Source of the DNA: Anaerolineaceae bacterium
GTDB taxonomy: Bacteria > Chloroflexota > Anaerolineae > Aggregatilineales > Phototrophicaceae
NCBI GenBank assembly: GCA_026708325.1
Contig: JAPOVC010000014.1
Coordinates: forward strand, 1 to 64,000
Direction of reading: 5' to 3'
Length of the DNA stretch: 64,000 nt
Shown: in pieces, positions 36,154-45,174 of the stretch
How positions within the stretch are numbered: position 1 is the stretch's first letter
Layout: each line of letters opens with the position of its first letter
Program-made: the position numbers and the translations under genes
Notes under the pieces: generated by a model
Told to the model about the DNA's origin: nothing
Databases searched by the model: none
The model's input: only the letters and a program-made list of their open reading frames with translations

Positions 36154-37695
36154 TCAGCCGCCCACCCAGCCCAGCAATTCGATTTGACCGCGCAAATCGC
36201 CCGTGAGATTGCGTAGCCCAAAACCGTTGCGGTTGGCGGCGTAGACGTCGATGCGACCGTCGATGCGTGGATTGATGCCGGTGAAGGCCAGCTGACCGTC
36301 GCTCGAATAGGCCGGGTCACACATGCCGGGAGGCATGCTGCCACTGGCGACGACGAAAAAACCTGCGTCAAGGACGCGCACGCCGTAGGGGCAAAAGCCC
36401 TTCGTGCCGCCGAGGGCAAGACGTTGACCGTCGGGCGACCAGGCGGCCGCCATGCCAAAGCGCGGGAAGGCGAGGCGCGGCAGACTGCCAATGCGTTGCC
36501 CCCTTGCGTCCAGCAGGGTGGTCACGCTGGCGGTCTGCGAAGTGTCTTGCAAGACGACGCGGCTGCCATCCGGGGACCAGATCTCCATCAGGCTGCCCTG
36601 GCCGGAATCTGCATCCAGAGGGTGTACACGTCGTTCCTGCCCGCTCGCCAGGTCAATGAGATAAATGCTGCGCTGCAGGTCACCTTCGGCAATGCTGACC
36701 AGGTTCTCGTTGACCCAAACCGGCGCTTCGCCGACCCAGCGATCGGAGAGCCTTCTCAATTCGCCGTTTGCGAGGTTCAGCAGCCAGGGATGGCCGCCAT
36801 AGGGCACTTCATCTTGTAGCAGGTCACAACCATCTGGCGCTCCAGGTTGCCAGCCGCCGGGGCAGCGGGCCCGGTCAGATACGAAGAGCAAGGTACGGCC
36901 AGCGGGTGACAGGGAGGGCCAGAAATCGCGATTTGGGCTGCGCGTAAGATTGACGGATGCGCCGGACGCGCGGTCAATGGTGAAGACGTCGATGCCCCAG
37001 GCGTTTTCTGCGGCGAGTACCAGACTGGAGCCATCCGGCGCCCAGCGGACGTCACTTGCAACGCTGCGCTGCAAAAGGGAATCAATCGCCAGCACGCGAC
37101 TGCTAATGCCTGTTTCTGTGTCAAGCAGGTAGATGCCGGCATTGGCCCGAGGTTCGCTGACAAGCCAGGAGATACCGTTTCCGGAAGGCGCCACAGTGAC
37201 CCCGGAAACGGTGTCCGCATTCATTTGAATCACCGGCAGACGCAGCCCGCCGGTCAGGGGGGCTGCGAAATAGACAATCTGGCTGTTGGTATTGGGACGC
37301 GGAGTGCGCACGTCATAGTCTGGCAGGCGGTCGTTGCGGTTGATAAAGGCCACCATGGGTGTGTCGATTCCGTCGCGCAGGGAGGGTGGCACGTCGACGG
37401 TCTGCCAGTTGTCGTAAACGAAACGTGGGCCCGGTACAGGTGTGATGGTGGGCGTCGGCGTGACCGTCGCCGTTACGGTCACAGTGGGGGTGGAGGTGAT
37501 CGTGGGCGTGACCGTGGCGGTTGGTGTCGAAGATGGCGTTGCGGAAGGGGGAGGGGTTGCCGTGGCAGTCGGGAGTGGTGTCGGGGAAGGCAGCAGCGTG
37601 GCCGTCGGCGAGGCGGTGGGCGTGGGAGCGACCAACGCCTGGCAAGCGCTGATCAGGAGGGCCAGCAATGGCAGGGCCCTGGAAAAGAGTGTCAT
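36154..37695 (-). CDS. Lipoprotein with TolB/WD40-like beta-propeller
   Basis: The 513-residue protein begins with a lipoprotein signal peptide; the lipobox is LISAC (Cys18). A Pro/Thr-rich linker follows (about 22-88), and the rest is a propeller of repeated strands with motifs such as SPDGSRVVLQD, SPDGQRLALGG and DRASGASVNLTR, as in TolB-like and dipeptidyl-peptidase N-domains. No catalytic domain follows, so it is likely a sensor or binding module. I chose the ATG at 37695 because it directly precedes the signal peptide; 37737 is possible. It ends the lon operon. Family function is unknown. Confidence 0.8.
   Translation of the reverse strand: MTLFSRALPLLALLISACQALVAPTPTASPTATLLPSPTPLPTATATPPPSATPSSTPTATVTPTITSTPTVTVTATVTPTPTITPVPGPRFVYDNWQTVDVPPSLRDGIDTPMVAFINRNDRLPDYDVRTPRPNTNSQIVYFAAPLTGGLRLPVIQMNADTVSGVTVAPSGNGISWLVSEPRANAGIYLLDTETGISSRVLAIDSLLQRSVASDVRWAPDGSSLVLAAENAWGIDVFTIDRASGASVNLTRSPNRDFWPSLSPAGRTLLFVSDRARCPGGWQPGAPDGCDLLQDEVPYGGHPWLLNLANGELRRLSDRWVGEAPVWVNENLVSIAEGDLQRSIYLIDLASGQERRVHPLDADSGQGSLMEIWSPDGSRVVLQDTSQTASVTTLLDARGQRIGSLPRLAFPRFGMAAAWSPDGQRLALGGTKGFCPYGVRVLDAGFFVVASGSMPPGMCDPAYSSDGQLAFTGINPRIDGRIDVYAANRNGFGLRNLTGDLRGQIELLGWVGG
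37437..37640. repeat. Low-complexity Pro/Thr-coding repeat
   Basis: A degenerate repeat, rich in accgt/gtgac-type units, encodes the Pro/Thr/Ala/Ser linker of the lipoprotein gene (minus strand). It is a product of codon-biased low-complexity sequence, not a CRISPR or mobile repeat. The surface linker probably spans the cell-wall or outer layer. Confidence 0.7.
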
Positions 37696-37752
37696 GCGGG
37701 TTGCCCTGGGCAACGAGGAATCACTTTCTGCAAACACCGGAAATGACAGCGA

Positions 37753-38442
37753 TCAGGCAGGTCTTACTTCAACCACGACGATGAAGGGTTCCTGTTCACC
37801 GTCGCTGTACAAGACCAGCAAGGTGTAGCGAGTCGTCTCTTCCGGGCAAACTTCACGGATTCCGCGACCGCTGACGGGCGTGCCATCGAAGAAAACGGCA
37901 TCGACGTTTTCGATTTCCCAGCGCAGGATGGTGCATTCACCTGCGGAAAGGACGGTGCTGTCCGCGCTGAAAAGGAGCGGCGTTGCTGTCTCCGCCACTC
38001 CCGCTGTTGTCGCTTCGGCTGTGGGAGACACCGGCGCGGGATTTCCCGGTATGCGCAGTATCTGCCCGACCTGAATGAAGTCGGCGTCTTCGATGCAATT
38101 GGCAGATTGCAATTGCAATACCGTCAGGCCATAGGTCTGTGCAATGACAAACAGGGAATCTCCCGACTGAATGACATGGCTTCCGCCCCAGTCAGATCTT
38201 GGCGTACAGGCGGTGGGTGCAATTGTTGCCGGCATCACCAGGGTAACCGGCGGCAGGGTCCTCGTGACGGGCAGGATGATCGTCGCTGAAGGTTCAGGGA
38301 CAGGGGTGGTGGTGGGGCGCGGCGTCGCACTTGCCGGCGAGGTCGGGGTGGCAGCAATGGTCGGCGCAGCCGGTGGCGCGCCCTGGGCGCAGGCCGACAG
38401 GACAAGGGTCAACACAAGCAGGCCGGCAAATGCCCTGCTCAT
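37753..38442 (-). CDS. LysM-domain lipoprotein
   Basis: The 229-residue protein has a lipoprotein signal with lipobox LSAC (Cys18), a Pro/Thr-rich linker (about 20-75), one LysM domain (about 86-132, HVIQSGDSLFVIAQTYGLT and GQILRIPG) for peptidoglycan or glycan binding, and a C-terminal Ig-like domain (about 150-227) with two Cys that may pair. It is 57 bases upstream of the propeller lipoprotein. Its ATGA start overlaps the sugar-kinase stop, so both are translated from the lon operon. Confidence 0.85.
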   Translation of the reverse strand: MSRAFAGLLVLTLVLSACAQGAPPAAPTIAATPTSPASATPRPTTTPVPEPSATIILPVTRTLPPVTLVMPATIAPTACTPRSDWGGSHVIQSGDSLFVIAQTYGLTVLQLQSANCIEDADFIQVGQILRIPGNPAPVSPTAEATTAGVAETATPLLFSADSTVLSAGECTILRWEIENVDAVFFDGTPVSGRGIREVCPEETTRYTLLVLYSDGEQEPFIVVVEVRPA

Positions 38443-39416
38443 CGCTGGATTTCTCCTGAACCGGCAGCCAGCAACTCTTCTACTTCGGCACGATTCACCA
38501 AAGCCACGTCGCCGGGCATGCTCAATTTGAGGGCCGCCACGGCGTTCCCGTAGCGCAGGGCTGCGGACAAATCGGCCCCCTCAAGCAAGGCGAAGTGCAG
38601 GCCGGCGGCAAAGGCATCGCCGGCGCCAATGCGGTCGACCGGGGTCACTTCCGGAAAGGCTGGCACACAGTGCAGTTTAACTCCGTCGTGGGCCAGTGTC
38701 GGCTCCGCCCCCTGGGTGATCACGACAGTTGGCCGGCGCCAGCGATCGAACAGGCGGCGGGCCAGGGACGCGGCCTCTTCCTGGGCCTCAAGGAGCTTGC
38801 GGGCATCTCGCGCGGCACTGATCACCAGATCGCAGCTTTTCGCCAGCTCATCGACTACGGGTCGACACGCATCCCAGGACCAAAGTTTTTCGCGATAGTT
38901 GAGATCGAGGGTGACATGGGTGCCGGCGGCGCGCGCCTCCCCGGCTGCCCGCCGCACCGTCGCCCGGCAGGAAGCGCTCAATGCCGGCGTGATGCCGCTC
39001 AGATGCAGGTGACGCGTGTGTTGCAGTGCAGTCCAGTCGAAATCGTCGGGCTGCATTCTGCTGGCGGCTGACCTGGCGCGGTCGTAGATGACGCGCGTTG
39101 GCCGTGGCGAACTGCCAAATTCGATGAAGTAGGTCCCCAGTCGGGCGTCCTCTTCCGGGTCAAGCACCACACCGGAGACATCCACGCCGTGGCCGCGCAA
39201 CACACTGAGCAAATTCTCCGCGAGTGCGTTGTGAGGCAACTTCGACCACCAGGCGACGCGCTTGCCGAGGCGCGCAAGGGCGATGGCGATGTTGCTCTCG
39301 GCACCACCGATCTGGATTTCCAGGTTGCGGGCAGTGACAAGGCGTTCCGCGCCTGCTGGGGCAAGTCGCCACATGCTCTCGCCCAGGGTTAGCAGGTCCA
39401 GCTGCCGCGTTGTCAC
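38439..39416 (-). CDS. PfkB-family sugar kinase (2-dehydro-3-deoxygluconokinase-like)
   Basis: The 325-residue ribokinase-family protein has IGGAESNIAIALARLG (family signature 1, about 36-51) and the C-terminal DRIGAGDAFAAGL (signature 2), with the catalytic Asp in GAGDAF. LLTLGESMWRL at the start and GTYFIEFGSSPRPTRVIYDR in the lid are typical of KDG kinases, which feed the Entner-Doudoroff route. Related sugars such as fructose or adenosine are possible substrates. It overlaps lon by 4 bases upstream and LysM by 4 downstream. A sugar kinase between a protease and cell-surface lipoproteins is an odd combination. Confidence 0.88.
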   Translation of the reverse strand: MTTRQLDLLTLGESMWRLAPAGAERLVTARNLEIQIGGAESNIAIALARLGKRVAWWSKLPHNALAENLLSVLRGHGVDVSGVVLDPEEDARLGTYFIEFGSSPRPTRVIYDRARSAASRMQPDDFDWTALQHTRHLHLSGITPALSASCRATVRRAAGEARAAGTHVTLDLNYREKLWSWDACRPVVDELAKSCDLVISAARDARKLLEAQEEAASLARRLFDRWRRPTVVITQGAEPTLAHDGVKLHCVPAFPEVTPVDRIGAGDAFAAGLHFALLEGADLSAALRYGNAVAALKLSMPGDVALVNRAEVEELLAAGSGEIQR

Positions 39417-41860
39417 CCGGCCTCTCCCTGCTCAAGGGGCGTCGGCACTGGCGTTTGCGCCTCGTCCGCGCTGTCGCGCGGCACATGGCCGTTGGCGGGC
39501 GGCAGCAACACCAGATCGATGACCTGCTTCATCGAATCGACCAGGTGAATGCGAAGACTGCGTCTCAATCGTTTGGGCACCTCGACGAGGTCCTTGCGGT
39601 TGCTGGTCGGCAATATGACGTCGGACAGCCCGGCGCGACGGGCAGCCATCAGTTTCTCGCGCACACCGCCGACCGGCAGAACCTTGCCCCTCAGCGTGAT
39701 TTCGCCCGTCATGCCGAACTCCGGCCGCACGGGGCGCTCGCTCATGGCGGAAACCAGCGCGGTCGCCAGGGTGATGCCTGCGGAAGGGCCCTCCTTGGGG
39801 ACGGCGCCCTCGGGCACGTGCACGTGGATGTCGGTCTGTTCCAGTTCTTCAGCCGGAAAGACGAACATGTTCGAAAGCGAGCGCACGTGACTGAGCGCCG
39901 TCTGGGCCGATTCCTGCATGACGTCGCCAAGGTTGCCGGTCATGGTCAGGCTGCCCTTGCCGGGCAAAAGAGAAACTTCAAAGATCGCAATGTCGCCACC
40001 GCCGAGTGTCCAGACGAGGCCGGTTGCCATGCCCAGGGAGGGGCCGTCCAGGGCTCGCGTGCCCAGAAAATGGGGAGGCCCCAGCCAGCGGGAAACCATG
40101 CCCGCATTGATGCGGGCCGGATGAGGCCGGTCTTCGGCGACCATTCGCGCCAGCTTGCGGTTGATGTTGGCGATCTCGCGGTTCAGATTGCGGACGCCGG
40201 CTTCCCAGGTGTAGTCGCGAATGATCGTCTGCAGGGCCGATTGTTCCAGGCGAAGGCCACGTTCCTCGAGTCCGTGCCGGGCAAACTGCCTGGGGATGAG
40301 GAACTGTCGCGCGATGTCGATCTTTTCTTCTTCAAGGTAACCCGGGAACTCGATGACCTCCATGCGGTCCAGCAGGGCGGGTGGCAGGGTATCCAGCTCG
40401 TTGGCGGTTGTAATGAACAGCACCTGGGAAAGGTCGTAGGGCACCTCCAGATAGTGGTCTGAAAACTTGCCGTTTTGCTCCGGGTCAAGCACTTCCAGCA
40501 GGGAATCAGCGGGGTCGCCGCGGAAGTCCATGCCCAGTTTGTCAATTTCGTCCAGCATAAAGACCGGGTTGACGGTGCCGGCGCGTTTCATGGTCTGAAG
40601 GATGCGGCCGGGCAAGGCCCCGATGTAGGTGCGCCGATGACCGCGAATCTCGGCCTCGTCGCGGACGCCGCCAAGACTGACGCGCACAAACCTGCGTCCC
40701 AGCGCGCGGGCAATGCTTTCACCCAGCGAGGTCTTGCCGACACCCGGTGGACCCACGAAACAAAGGACCGGACTTTCCATGCGTTTGCCTGCCAGCTTGC
40801 GCACGGCTATGGCTTCAAGGATGCGGTCCTTGACCCGCGGCAGACCGTAGTGACCGGCATCCAGCACCTGGCGGGCATGGCTGACGTCGAGGTTGTCCTC
40901 ACTCGCCTGGCTCCAGGGGAGTGAGATGATCCAGTCTATCCAGGTGCGCAGAATTCCGGCCTCCGGTGTGGCGGGTGGCATGCTTCCCAGTCGGGCAAGC
41001 TCCTTCAGCGCCCTTTCCTGCGGTTCCGGTGGCAACTGCGCTTCATCGATTTGCCTGCGCAGGTCGGCCTGTTCCTGCTGGAAGACGTCGCCTTCTCCCA
41101 GTTCGCCCTGGATCACGCGCAACTGCTCTCGGAGCCAGATTTCACGTTGACCGCGCTCAAGTTCGTCGTGTACGCGACTGTTCAGGTCTTCCTCGATTTC
41201 CAGCGCACCGAGTTCCTGCTGCAGCAGTTCCGTCACCCTGGCCAGGCGATCTCGCGGTTCGAAGGTTTCCAACACGTCCTGGCTGACCGCCGTGGACAGG
41301 GACAGGGACGAGGCGACCAGGTCCGCCAGCCAACCCGGGTCGTCGGTGTTCAGCGCGTAGAGCAACATGTCTTCAGGGATGTTACTGTTGAATTCGACCA
41401 GTTTGCGGAACATGTTGACGACGGCCTTCATCATTACGGGCCCGGCGTCGTCAGTCGGGTGGCTGTCATCGACCAGGCGCGCCCTGGCGGAGAGGCAGGA
41501 CTCGCCCTGCAGGAACTCAACCACCTCTACGCGCCGACGGCCCTGGGCGAAGATGCTGCGAGTCTCGTCAGGCATGCGCAATACGCGTCCGGGCGCCAGT
41601 TCCGTGCCTATGCGATAGAGGTCGTCCGGGTCGGGTTCCCTGTCGCCGACGTCTCGCCGCACCAGGCCAATAACGGTCCCCAGTTTGCTCCTGGAGGACT
41701 CTGCCGCCAGCAATGCCTGGCGAGTGTCGAGATAAAGCGTGGTGACGATTTCGGGGAAAACGGCGCCGCCCGAGATCGGCAGCACCGGGCAAGTGATCAG
41801 TCCCTCATTGTCCGGTTGGGCGTCGCGAACACTGTAGAAATCACCCGTTTCACCAGGCAT
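39413..41860 (-). CDS. lon: ATP-dependent protease La (Lon)
   Basis: Cytosolic AAA+ serine protease for damaged and regulatory proteins. The 815-residue protein has the N-terminal LonN domain (about 10-200; FPEIVTTLY-type beta segments), a coiled-coil hinge, Walker A GPPGVGKTS, Walker B LDEIDKLG, and the protease domain with Ser693 in PKEGPSAG and Lys736 in GGVREKL. The 43-residue spacing equals that of E. coli Ser679/Lys722. The frame extends upstream to 42223, but the ATG at 41860 begins a normal LonN. It is the first gene of a four-gene operon with 4-base overlaps to the kinase. Confidence 0.96.
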   Translation of the reverse strand: MPGETGDFYSVRDAQPDNEGLITCPVLPISGGAVFPEIVTTLYLDTRQALLAAESSRSKLGTVIGLVRRDVGDREPDPDDLYRIGTELAPGRVLRMPDETRSIFAQGRRRVEVVEFLQGESCLSARARLVDDSHPTDDAGPVMMKAVVNMFRKLVEFNSNIPEDMLLYALNTDDPGWLADLVASSLSLSTAVSQDVLETFEPRDRLARVTELLQQELGALEIEEDLNSRVHDELERGQREIWLREQLRVIQGELGEGDVFQQEQADLRRQIDEAQLPPEPQERALKELARLGSMPPATPEAGILRTWIDWIISLPWSQASEDNLDVSHARQVLDAGHYGLPRVKDRILEAIAVRKLAGKRMESPVLCFVGPPGVGKTSLGESIARALGRRFVRVSLGGVRDEAEIRGHRRTYIGALPGRILQTMKRAGTVNPVFMLDEIDKLGMDFRGDPADSLLEVLDPEQNGKFSDHYLEVPYDLSQVLFITTANELDTLPPALLDRMEVIEFPGYLEEEKIDIARQFLIPRQFARHGLEERGLRLEQSALQTIIRDYTWEAGVRNLNREIANINRKLARMVAEDRPHPARINAGMVSRWLGPPHFLGTRALDGPSLGMATGLVWTLGGGDIAIFEVSLLPGKGSLTMTGNLGDVMQESAQTALSHVRSLSNMFVFPAEELEQTDIHVHVPEGAVPKEGPSAGITLATALVSAMSERPVRPEFGMTGEITLRGKVLPVGGVREKLMAARRAGLSDVILPTSNRKDLVEVPKRLRRSLRIHLVDSMKQVIDLVLLPPANGHVPRDSADEAQTPVPTPLEQGEAG

Positions 41861-41895
41861 GAAGCGCGTCGACCTCCCCGGGCAATGGTGCCAAC

Positions 41896-41924
41896 ATTCT
41901 ACCCTGGCCCCTGTGACCGGTAAA
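41896..41924 (-). promoter_or_regulatory. lon: Promoter of the lon operon
   Basis: On the minus strand TTTACC (41919-41924) and TAGAAT (41896-41901) are 17 bases apart, with four and five of six matches. The leader is about 30 bases and contains a gggagg. No HrcA-type CIRCE element was seen, so it is not obviously a heat-shock promoter. Confidence 0.5.
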
Positions 41925-42041
41925 GCACAGCGCCGACACGACGAACCGTGACAACTCATGCTCCGGACGCTTCTGTGCGACTTGACACGGGGACGCCGGT
42001 TAGGCCAGACTCCTGCTATCGAACCCGGGGAAGGCGCAAGC

Positions 42042-43415
42042 ATGCGTGTTGTGTTACTGCCAGCCGTGCTGGCCGGCGCCGTTGCCGTTTTGCTGCTTGG
42101 CCAGGCGCTGGTCAGGCCCGACCTGCCTCTCATTGGCGCGGCGGCCTTTTCAGCGCAACGCATAAGTCCCAACGCAGACGGCAGGGACGACGTCGCCATT
42201 TTTGAATACAGCCTGACCCGCAACGCCCGGGTCTCAATGCAATTCGAGGGCGAGGATGGTTTTCTTTACTACTTTAGAAAAGACGAGCCCCGCCCGCGTG
42301 GGGATTACTCGGTCGCATTTGGCGGGGTCGTCGATGGCTGGGTCCGGCCTGACGAAGCGCTGACAGTCGAGGTGCTGCGGCGCTTGTTGCCCGATGGAGA
42401 CTACACCTGGCGTTTGCTGGCGGCAGGGAATGACGGCGACGAAAAGGACGTGCGGAGCGGCGCCCTGACCATAGAGGACGCAGACTCGCCTCTGCCGGTC
42501 ATCAGAACTTTCAGCGTGTGGCCGGACGTTTTCACTCCCAATCAGGACGGCATCAGCGATCGCACCGAAATCAATGTCTACCTGGAGAAGGGCGCGCAAC
42601 TGAAGGTCTGGTTGCTGGGCAATGACGGGCAAAGGATTTACGTGGCGCCACGCAAGGAAGGCCGCAAGCCAGGCGAGGCCGGCCGCCACATCTTTGATTA
42701 TGAAGGCGGCGTCGACCTCGGCGCAGACCCGCCGCCAGATGGCAGCTACGAGGTTGTGGCGCGCGCCGTGGATGACGAAGGACAGATCGTTGAGCAACGG
42801 GCGCAGTTGACCATACGAAATGGCGGCAAGCCGCTGGCGGAGATCGTGCCACAGTCGATTGGGGTGGACGTGGCCTTCGCGGTGCAACCCTGGGACCATC
42901 GCTTTATGACAAGTGTCGCGCGGCCCGGCGCCCTGCTTGATATGCCTGACAATGTGCAGGACAACCGCTTGACTGCCCTGACCCTGCAAATTCGGGATGA
43001 GATGCTCGTGTTCCGGCTGACGGTCGAAAACTACAGTGAAGTGCCCTTGCGGACGACCGGCCCGCCACCGGGCACGGTATACCAGCAGGACCAACGCGCG
43101 GCTACCCTCAACGCCTTCGATGAATCGGGAGCATGGCGCGTGGGAATCGACTGCACCACGGCCGAGACCGATTATCCATGGCGCTGGGCCCTGGGGACGG
43201 ACAGCGATCTTTACGAGGAATTCGACCCGGACAGCGGCAACACCTACAGCTTTCTGCCACCAGGGGACCAGGTCGTCGTCTGGGGCGGCATACGCTTCAA
43301 TCACATTGAGGACCGCAACCCGCAGAATTGCTGGGCGGGCCTGATTCACGAAGACGTCGAGGTTAGCATCCGCAATCGCAACGTCGGCAGCCGAGAGATA
43401 GAGCTGGTGGAGTGA
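42042..43415 (+). CDS. Exported protein with FlgD-Ig-like domains
   Basis: The 457-residue protein begins with a signal anchor (MRVVLLPAVLAGAVAVLLLG). Two FlgD-type Ig/calcium-binding domains follow, each starting with the SPNADGRDD and TPNQDGISD motif (about residues 43 and 165). The C-terminal half (about 290-455) is beta-rich and is unfamiliar. The ATG at 42042 has ggggaagg before it. Its stop overlaps the first glycosyltransferase start (GTGA). The context suggests a role at the cell surface, perhaps anchoring or scaffolding for glycans; this is inference. A perfect TTGACA at 41982 has no -10 partner. Confidence 0.8.
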   Translation: MRVVLLPAVLAGAVAVLLLGQALVRPDLPLIGAAAFSAQRISPNADGRDDVAIFEYSLTRNARVSMQFEGEDGFLYYFRKDEPRPRGDYSVAFGGVVDGWVRPDEALTVEVLRRLLPDGDYTWRLLAAGNDGDEKDVRSGALTIEDADSPLPVIRTFSVWPDVFTPNQDGISDRTEINVYLEKGAQLKVWLLGNDGQRIYVAPRKEGRKPGEAGRHIFDYEGGVDLGADPPPDGSYEVVARAVDDEGQIVEQRAQLTIRNGGKPLAEIVPQSIGVDVAFAVQPWDHRFMTSVARPGALLDMPDNVQDNRLTALTLQIRDEMLVFRLTVENYSEVPLRTTGPPPGTVYQQDQRAATLNAFDESGAWRVGIDCTTAETDYPWRWALGTDSDLYEEFDPDSGNTYSFLPPGDQVVVWGGIRFNHIEDRNPQNCWAGLIHEDVEVSIRNRNVGSREIELVE

Positions 43416-44389
43416 AAGACACTCACACCCCAGGCCGACAGTCTGCGCCGGACCTGGCCGCAGTGCTGGTCACCTGGAATGTTCGTGATCTGGTGCTGGA
43501 TGCGCTGGACGCCCTTTTCGCCGACCTTGAAACCCATGGACCCGCAAACAGTCAGGTCTGGGTTGTGGACAATGCCTCGCATGACGGGACCGTGGAAGCC
43601 ATCGCGCGCCGTTTCCCCCAGGTGCAATTGCTGGCCAGCGCGGAAAACCTGGGGTTCGCCGCCGGCAACAATCTCGCCCTGCGCGCCATGGGCTTCGGTC
43701 GCCTGAAGGGCGGCGAGCTGCCCCGCGCTGTGTATCTGCTCAATCCGGATACGCAAAGCTCTGCAGGAGCGACCGGCACACTTTACAAGGCCCTGTTCGC
43801 CACACCAGTCGTCGGCCTGGTGGGGGCGCAGCTCTGTTATGAGGACGGCAGTTTTCAACACTCGGCCTTCATGTTTCCGGGCCTGCGCCAACTGTGGGCC
43901 GAGTTCTTCCGGCTGCCAGGCCGCCTGATTGAAGGGCGGTTCAACGGACGCTATCCCCGCGGTCGCTACGCGGCCGGCGTGCCCTTTCGTATCGATTTCC
44001 CCCTGGGCGCCACCATGATGCTCAGGCGAGAAGTCATCGAGACGACGGGCATGTTTGACGAGGAATTCACGCTCTACTGCGAAGAAATAGACTGGGCCTG
44101 GCGGATTCGCAAGGCTGGCTGGCGCGCCCTGTGCGTGCCTGCGGCCCTGGTCACGCACCTGGAAGGTCGCAGCAGCGCCCAGGCGCGGCCGGAAAGTGTC
44201 CTCAAGCTCTGGCGCAGCAGGGCGCGGCTGTTTCGCAAGCACTATCCGACCTGGCGTGAGCGCGCGGCGCGGAGGCTGGTCGTCCACGGTCTGCAGCGGC
44301 GCTTGCGAAGCCAGGAGCCCGATTCAGAAATGGCTGCAGTCTACCGAACCCTGATCGGGGAGTTACGGTCCGGCGGAGAAACGCGGTGA
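43412..44389 (+). CDS. Family 2 glycosyltransferase
   Basis: The 325-residue GT-A protein is of the rhamnosyltransferase-like type. It starts AAVLVTWNVRDLVLDALD, has the WVVDNASHDGT nucleotide-sugar loop, NPDTQ as the metal-binding acidic motif, and FDEEFTLYCEEIDWAWR as the catalytic and acceptor region. No membrane segment is evident. It overlaps the second glycosyltransferase by 4 bases and follows the FlgD-Ig gene, so all three are in one operon likely making a cell-surface glycan. Donor and acceptor cannot be named. Confidence 0.9.
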   Translation: MKDTHTPGRQSAPDLAAVLVTWNVRDLVLDALDALFADLETHGPANSQVWVVDNASHDGTVEAIARRFPQVQLLASAENLGFAAGNNLALRAMGFGRLKGGELPRAVYLLNPDTQSSAGATGTLYKALFATPVVGLVGAQLCYEDGSFQHSAFMFPGLRQLWAEFFRLPGRLIEGRFNGRYPRGRYAAGVPFRIDFPLGATMMLRREVIETTGMFDEEFTLYCEEIDWAWRIRKAGWRALCVPAALVTHLEGRSSAQARPESVLKLWRSRARLFRKHYPTWRERAARRLVVHGLQRRLRSQEPDSEMAAVYRTLIGELRSGGETR

Positions 44390-45174
44390 AGCGGCGAAAG
44401 GGCCTCGTGGCGGTTGTTCTCACGCTCAACGAGGCGGGTCACATTCGGGAGTGTCTCGATTGTCTGGGTTTCGCCGACCAGGTGCTGGTGCTGGATTCCT
44501 TCAGCACAGACGGAACGCCCGAACTCGCCGGGGACGCCGGCGCACATGTCGAACAGCGCCGCTTCCGGGACTATGCCGATCAACGCAATTACGCACTCGA
44601 TTTGCTCCGTGACGAAACAGACCATGTGCTCTTCGTCGATGCCGACGAACGTGTGGGGCCGGAACTCGCAAGGGAAATCCAGTCCGCGCTGTTTGCCCGG
44701 CCGGGTGGAACCGCCTGGCGCATTCCCCGCCACAACATAATTTTTGGTCGTCTGACCCTGCATGCCGGCTGGTTTCCCGACTATCAGACGCGTCTGCTAA
44801 AGACCGGTTGCGCCCGCTATGACCCGCAACGACCGGTGCATGAACTGGTGCAACTGGAAGGAGATCCCGGCACACTGGAGCAACCCCTGCTGCATTACAA
44901 CTACGATTCGCTGCGGCAGTTCAGACGTAAACAACGGGATTACAGCGAGCGGGCTGCGGGGATGCTTCATGCACAGGGTCAACAGGCGTCGTTGCGCGAA
45001 CTGTTCCTGCAACCCCTGCACCACTTTCGCTGGCGATACGTAACCCTGCGAGGATTCCGCGAAGGCTGGCACGGCCTGCAACTGTGCCTGTTGATGGCCT
45101 GGTATGAATTCCGGACCCTACGTCGATTGCGCGGCCTAGCCCGTCAGGGCGTCGAAGGCACCAGCAGGCCGTAG
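44386..45174 (+). CDS. Family 2 glycosyltransferase (WaaE/KdtX-like)
   Basis: The 262-residue protein belongs to the GT2 branch seen in lipopolysaccharide core beta-glucosyl/heptosyl transferases. VVLTLNEAGHIRECLDCL at the start, DSFSTDGTPELA, VDADERV as the DxD-type motif, and a C-terminal HYNYDSLRQFRRKQ region with basic residues for membrane-edge binding. The ATGA start overlaps the previous gene. The last 31 bases overlap the 3' end of hpf on the other strand. Confidence 0.88.
   Translation: MKRRKGLVAVVLTLNEAGHIRECLDCLGFADQVLVLDSFSTDGTPELAGDAGAHVEQRRFRDYADQRNYALDLLRDETDHVLFVDADERVGPELAREIQSALFARPGGTAWRIPRHNIIFGRLTLHAGWFPDYQTRLLKTGCARYDPQRPVHELVQLEGDPGTLEQPLLHYNYDSLRQFRRKQRDYSERAAGMLHAQGQQASLRELFLQPLHHFRWRYVTLRGFREGWHGLQLCLLMAWYEFRTLRRLRGLARQGVEGTSRP

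Noticed and set aside
36078..36491. N-terminal extension of the FabG frame
   Set aside because: Residues upstream of the ATG at 36077 do not match the family and lie opposite the lipoprotein's end; the ribosome-binding site supports the shorter form.
37437..37640. Repeated GTGACCGT-like units resembling a tandem repeat or CRISPR remnant
   Set aside because: Units are irregular, have no spacers and are explained by Thr/Pro codons of a lipoprotein linker.
41982..41987. Perfect TTGACA -35 hexamer before the FlgD-Ig gene
   Set aside because: No acceptable -10 box at 15-19 bases; nearest AT-rich hexamers are too far or too near.
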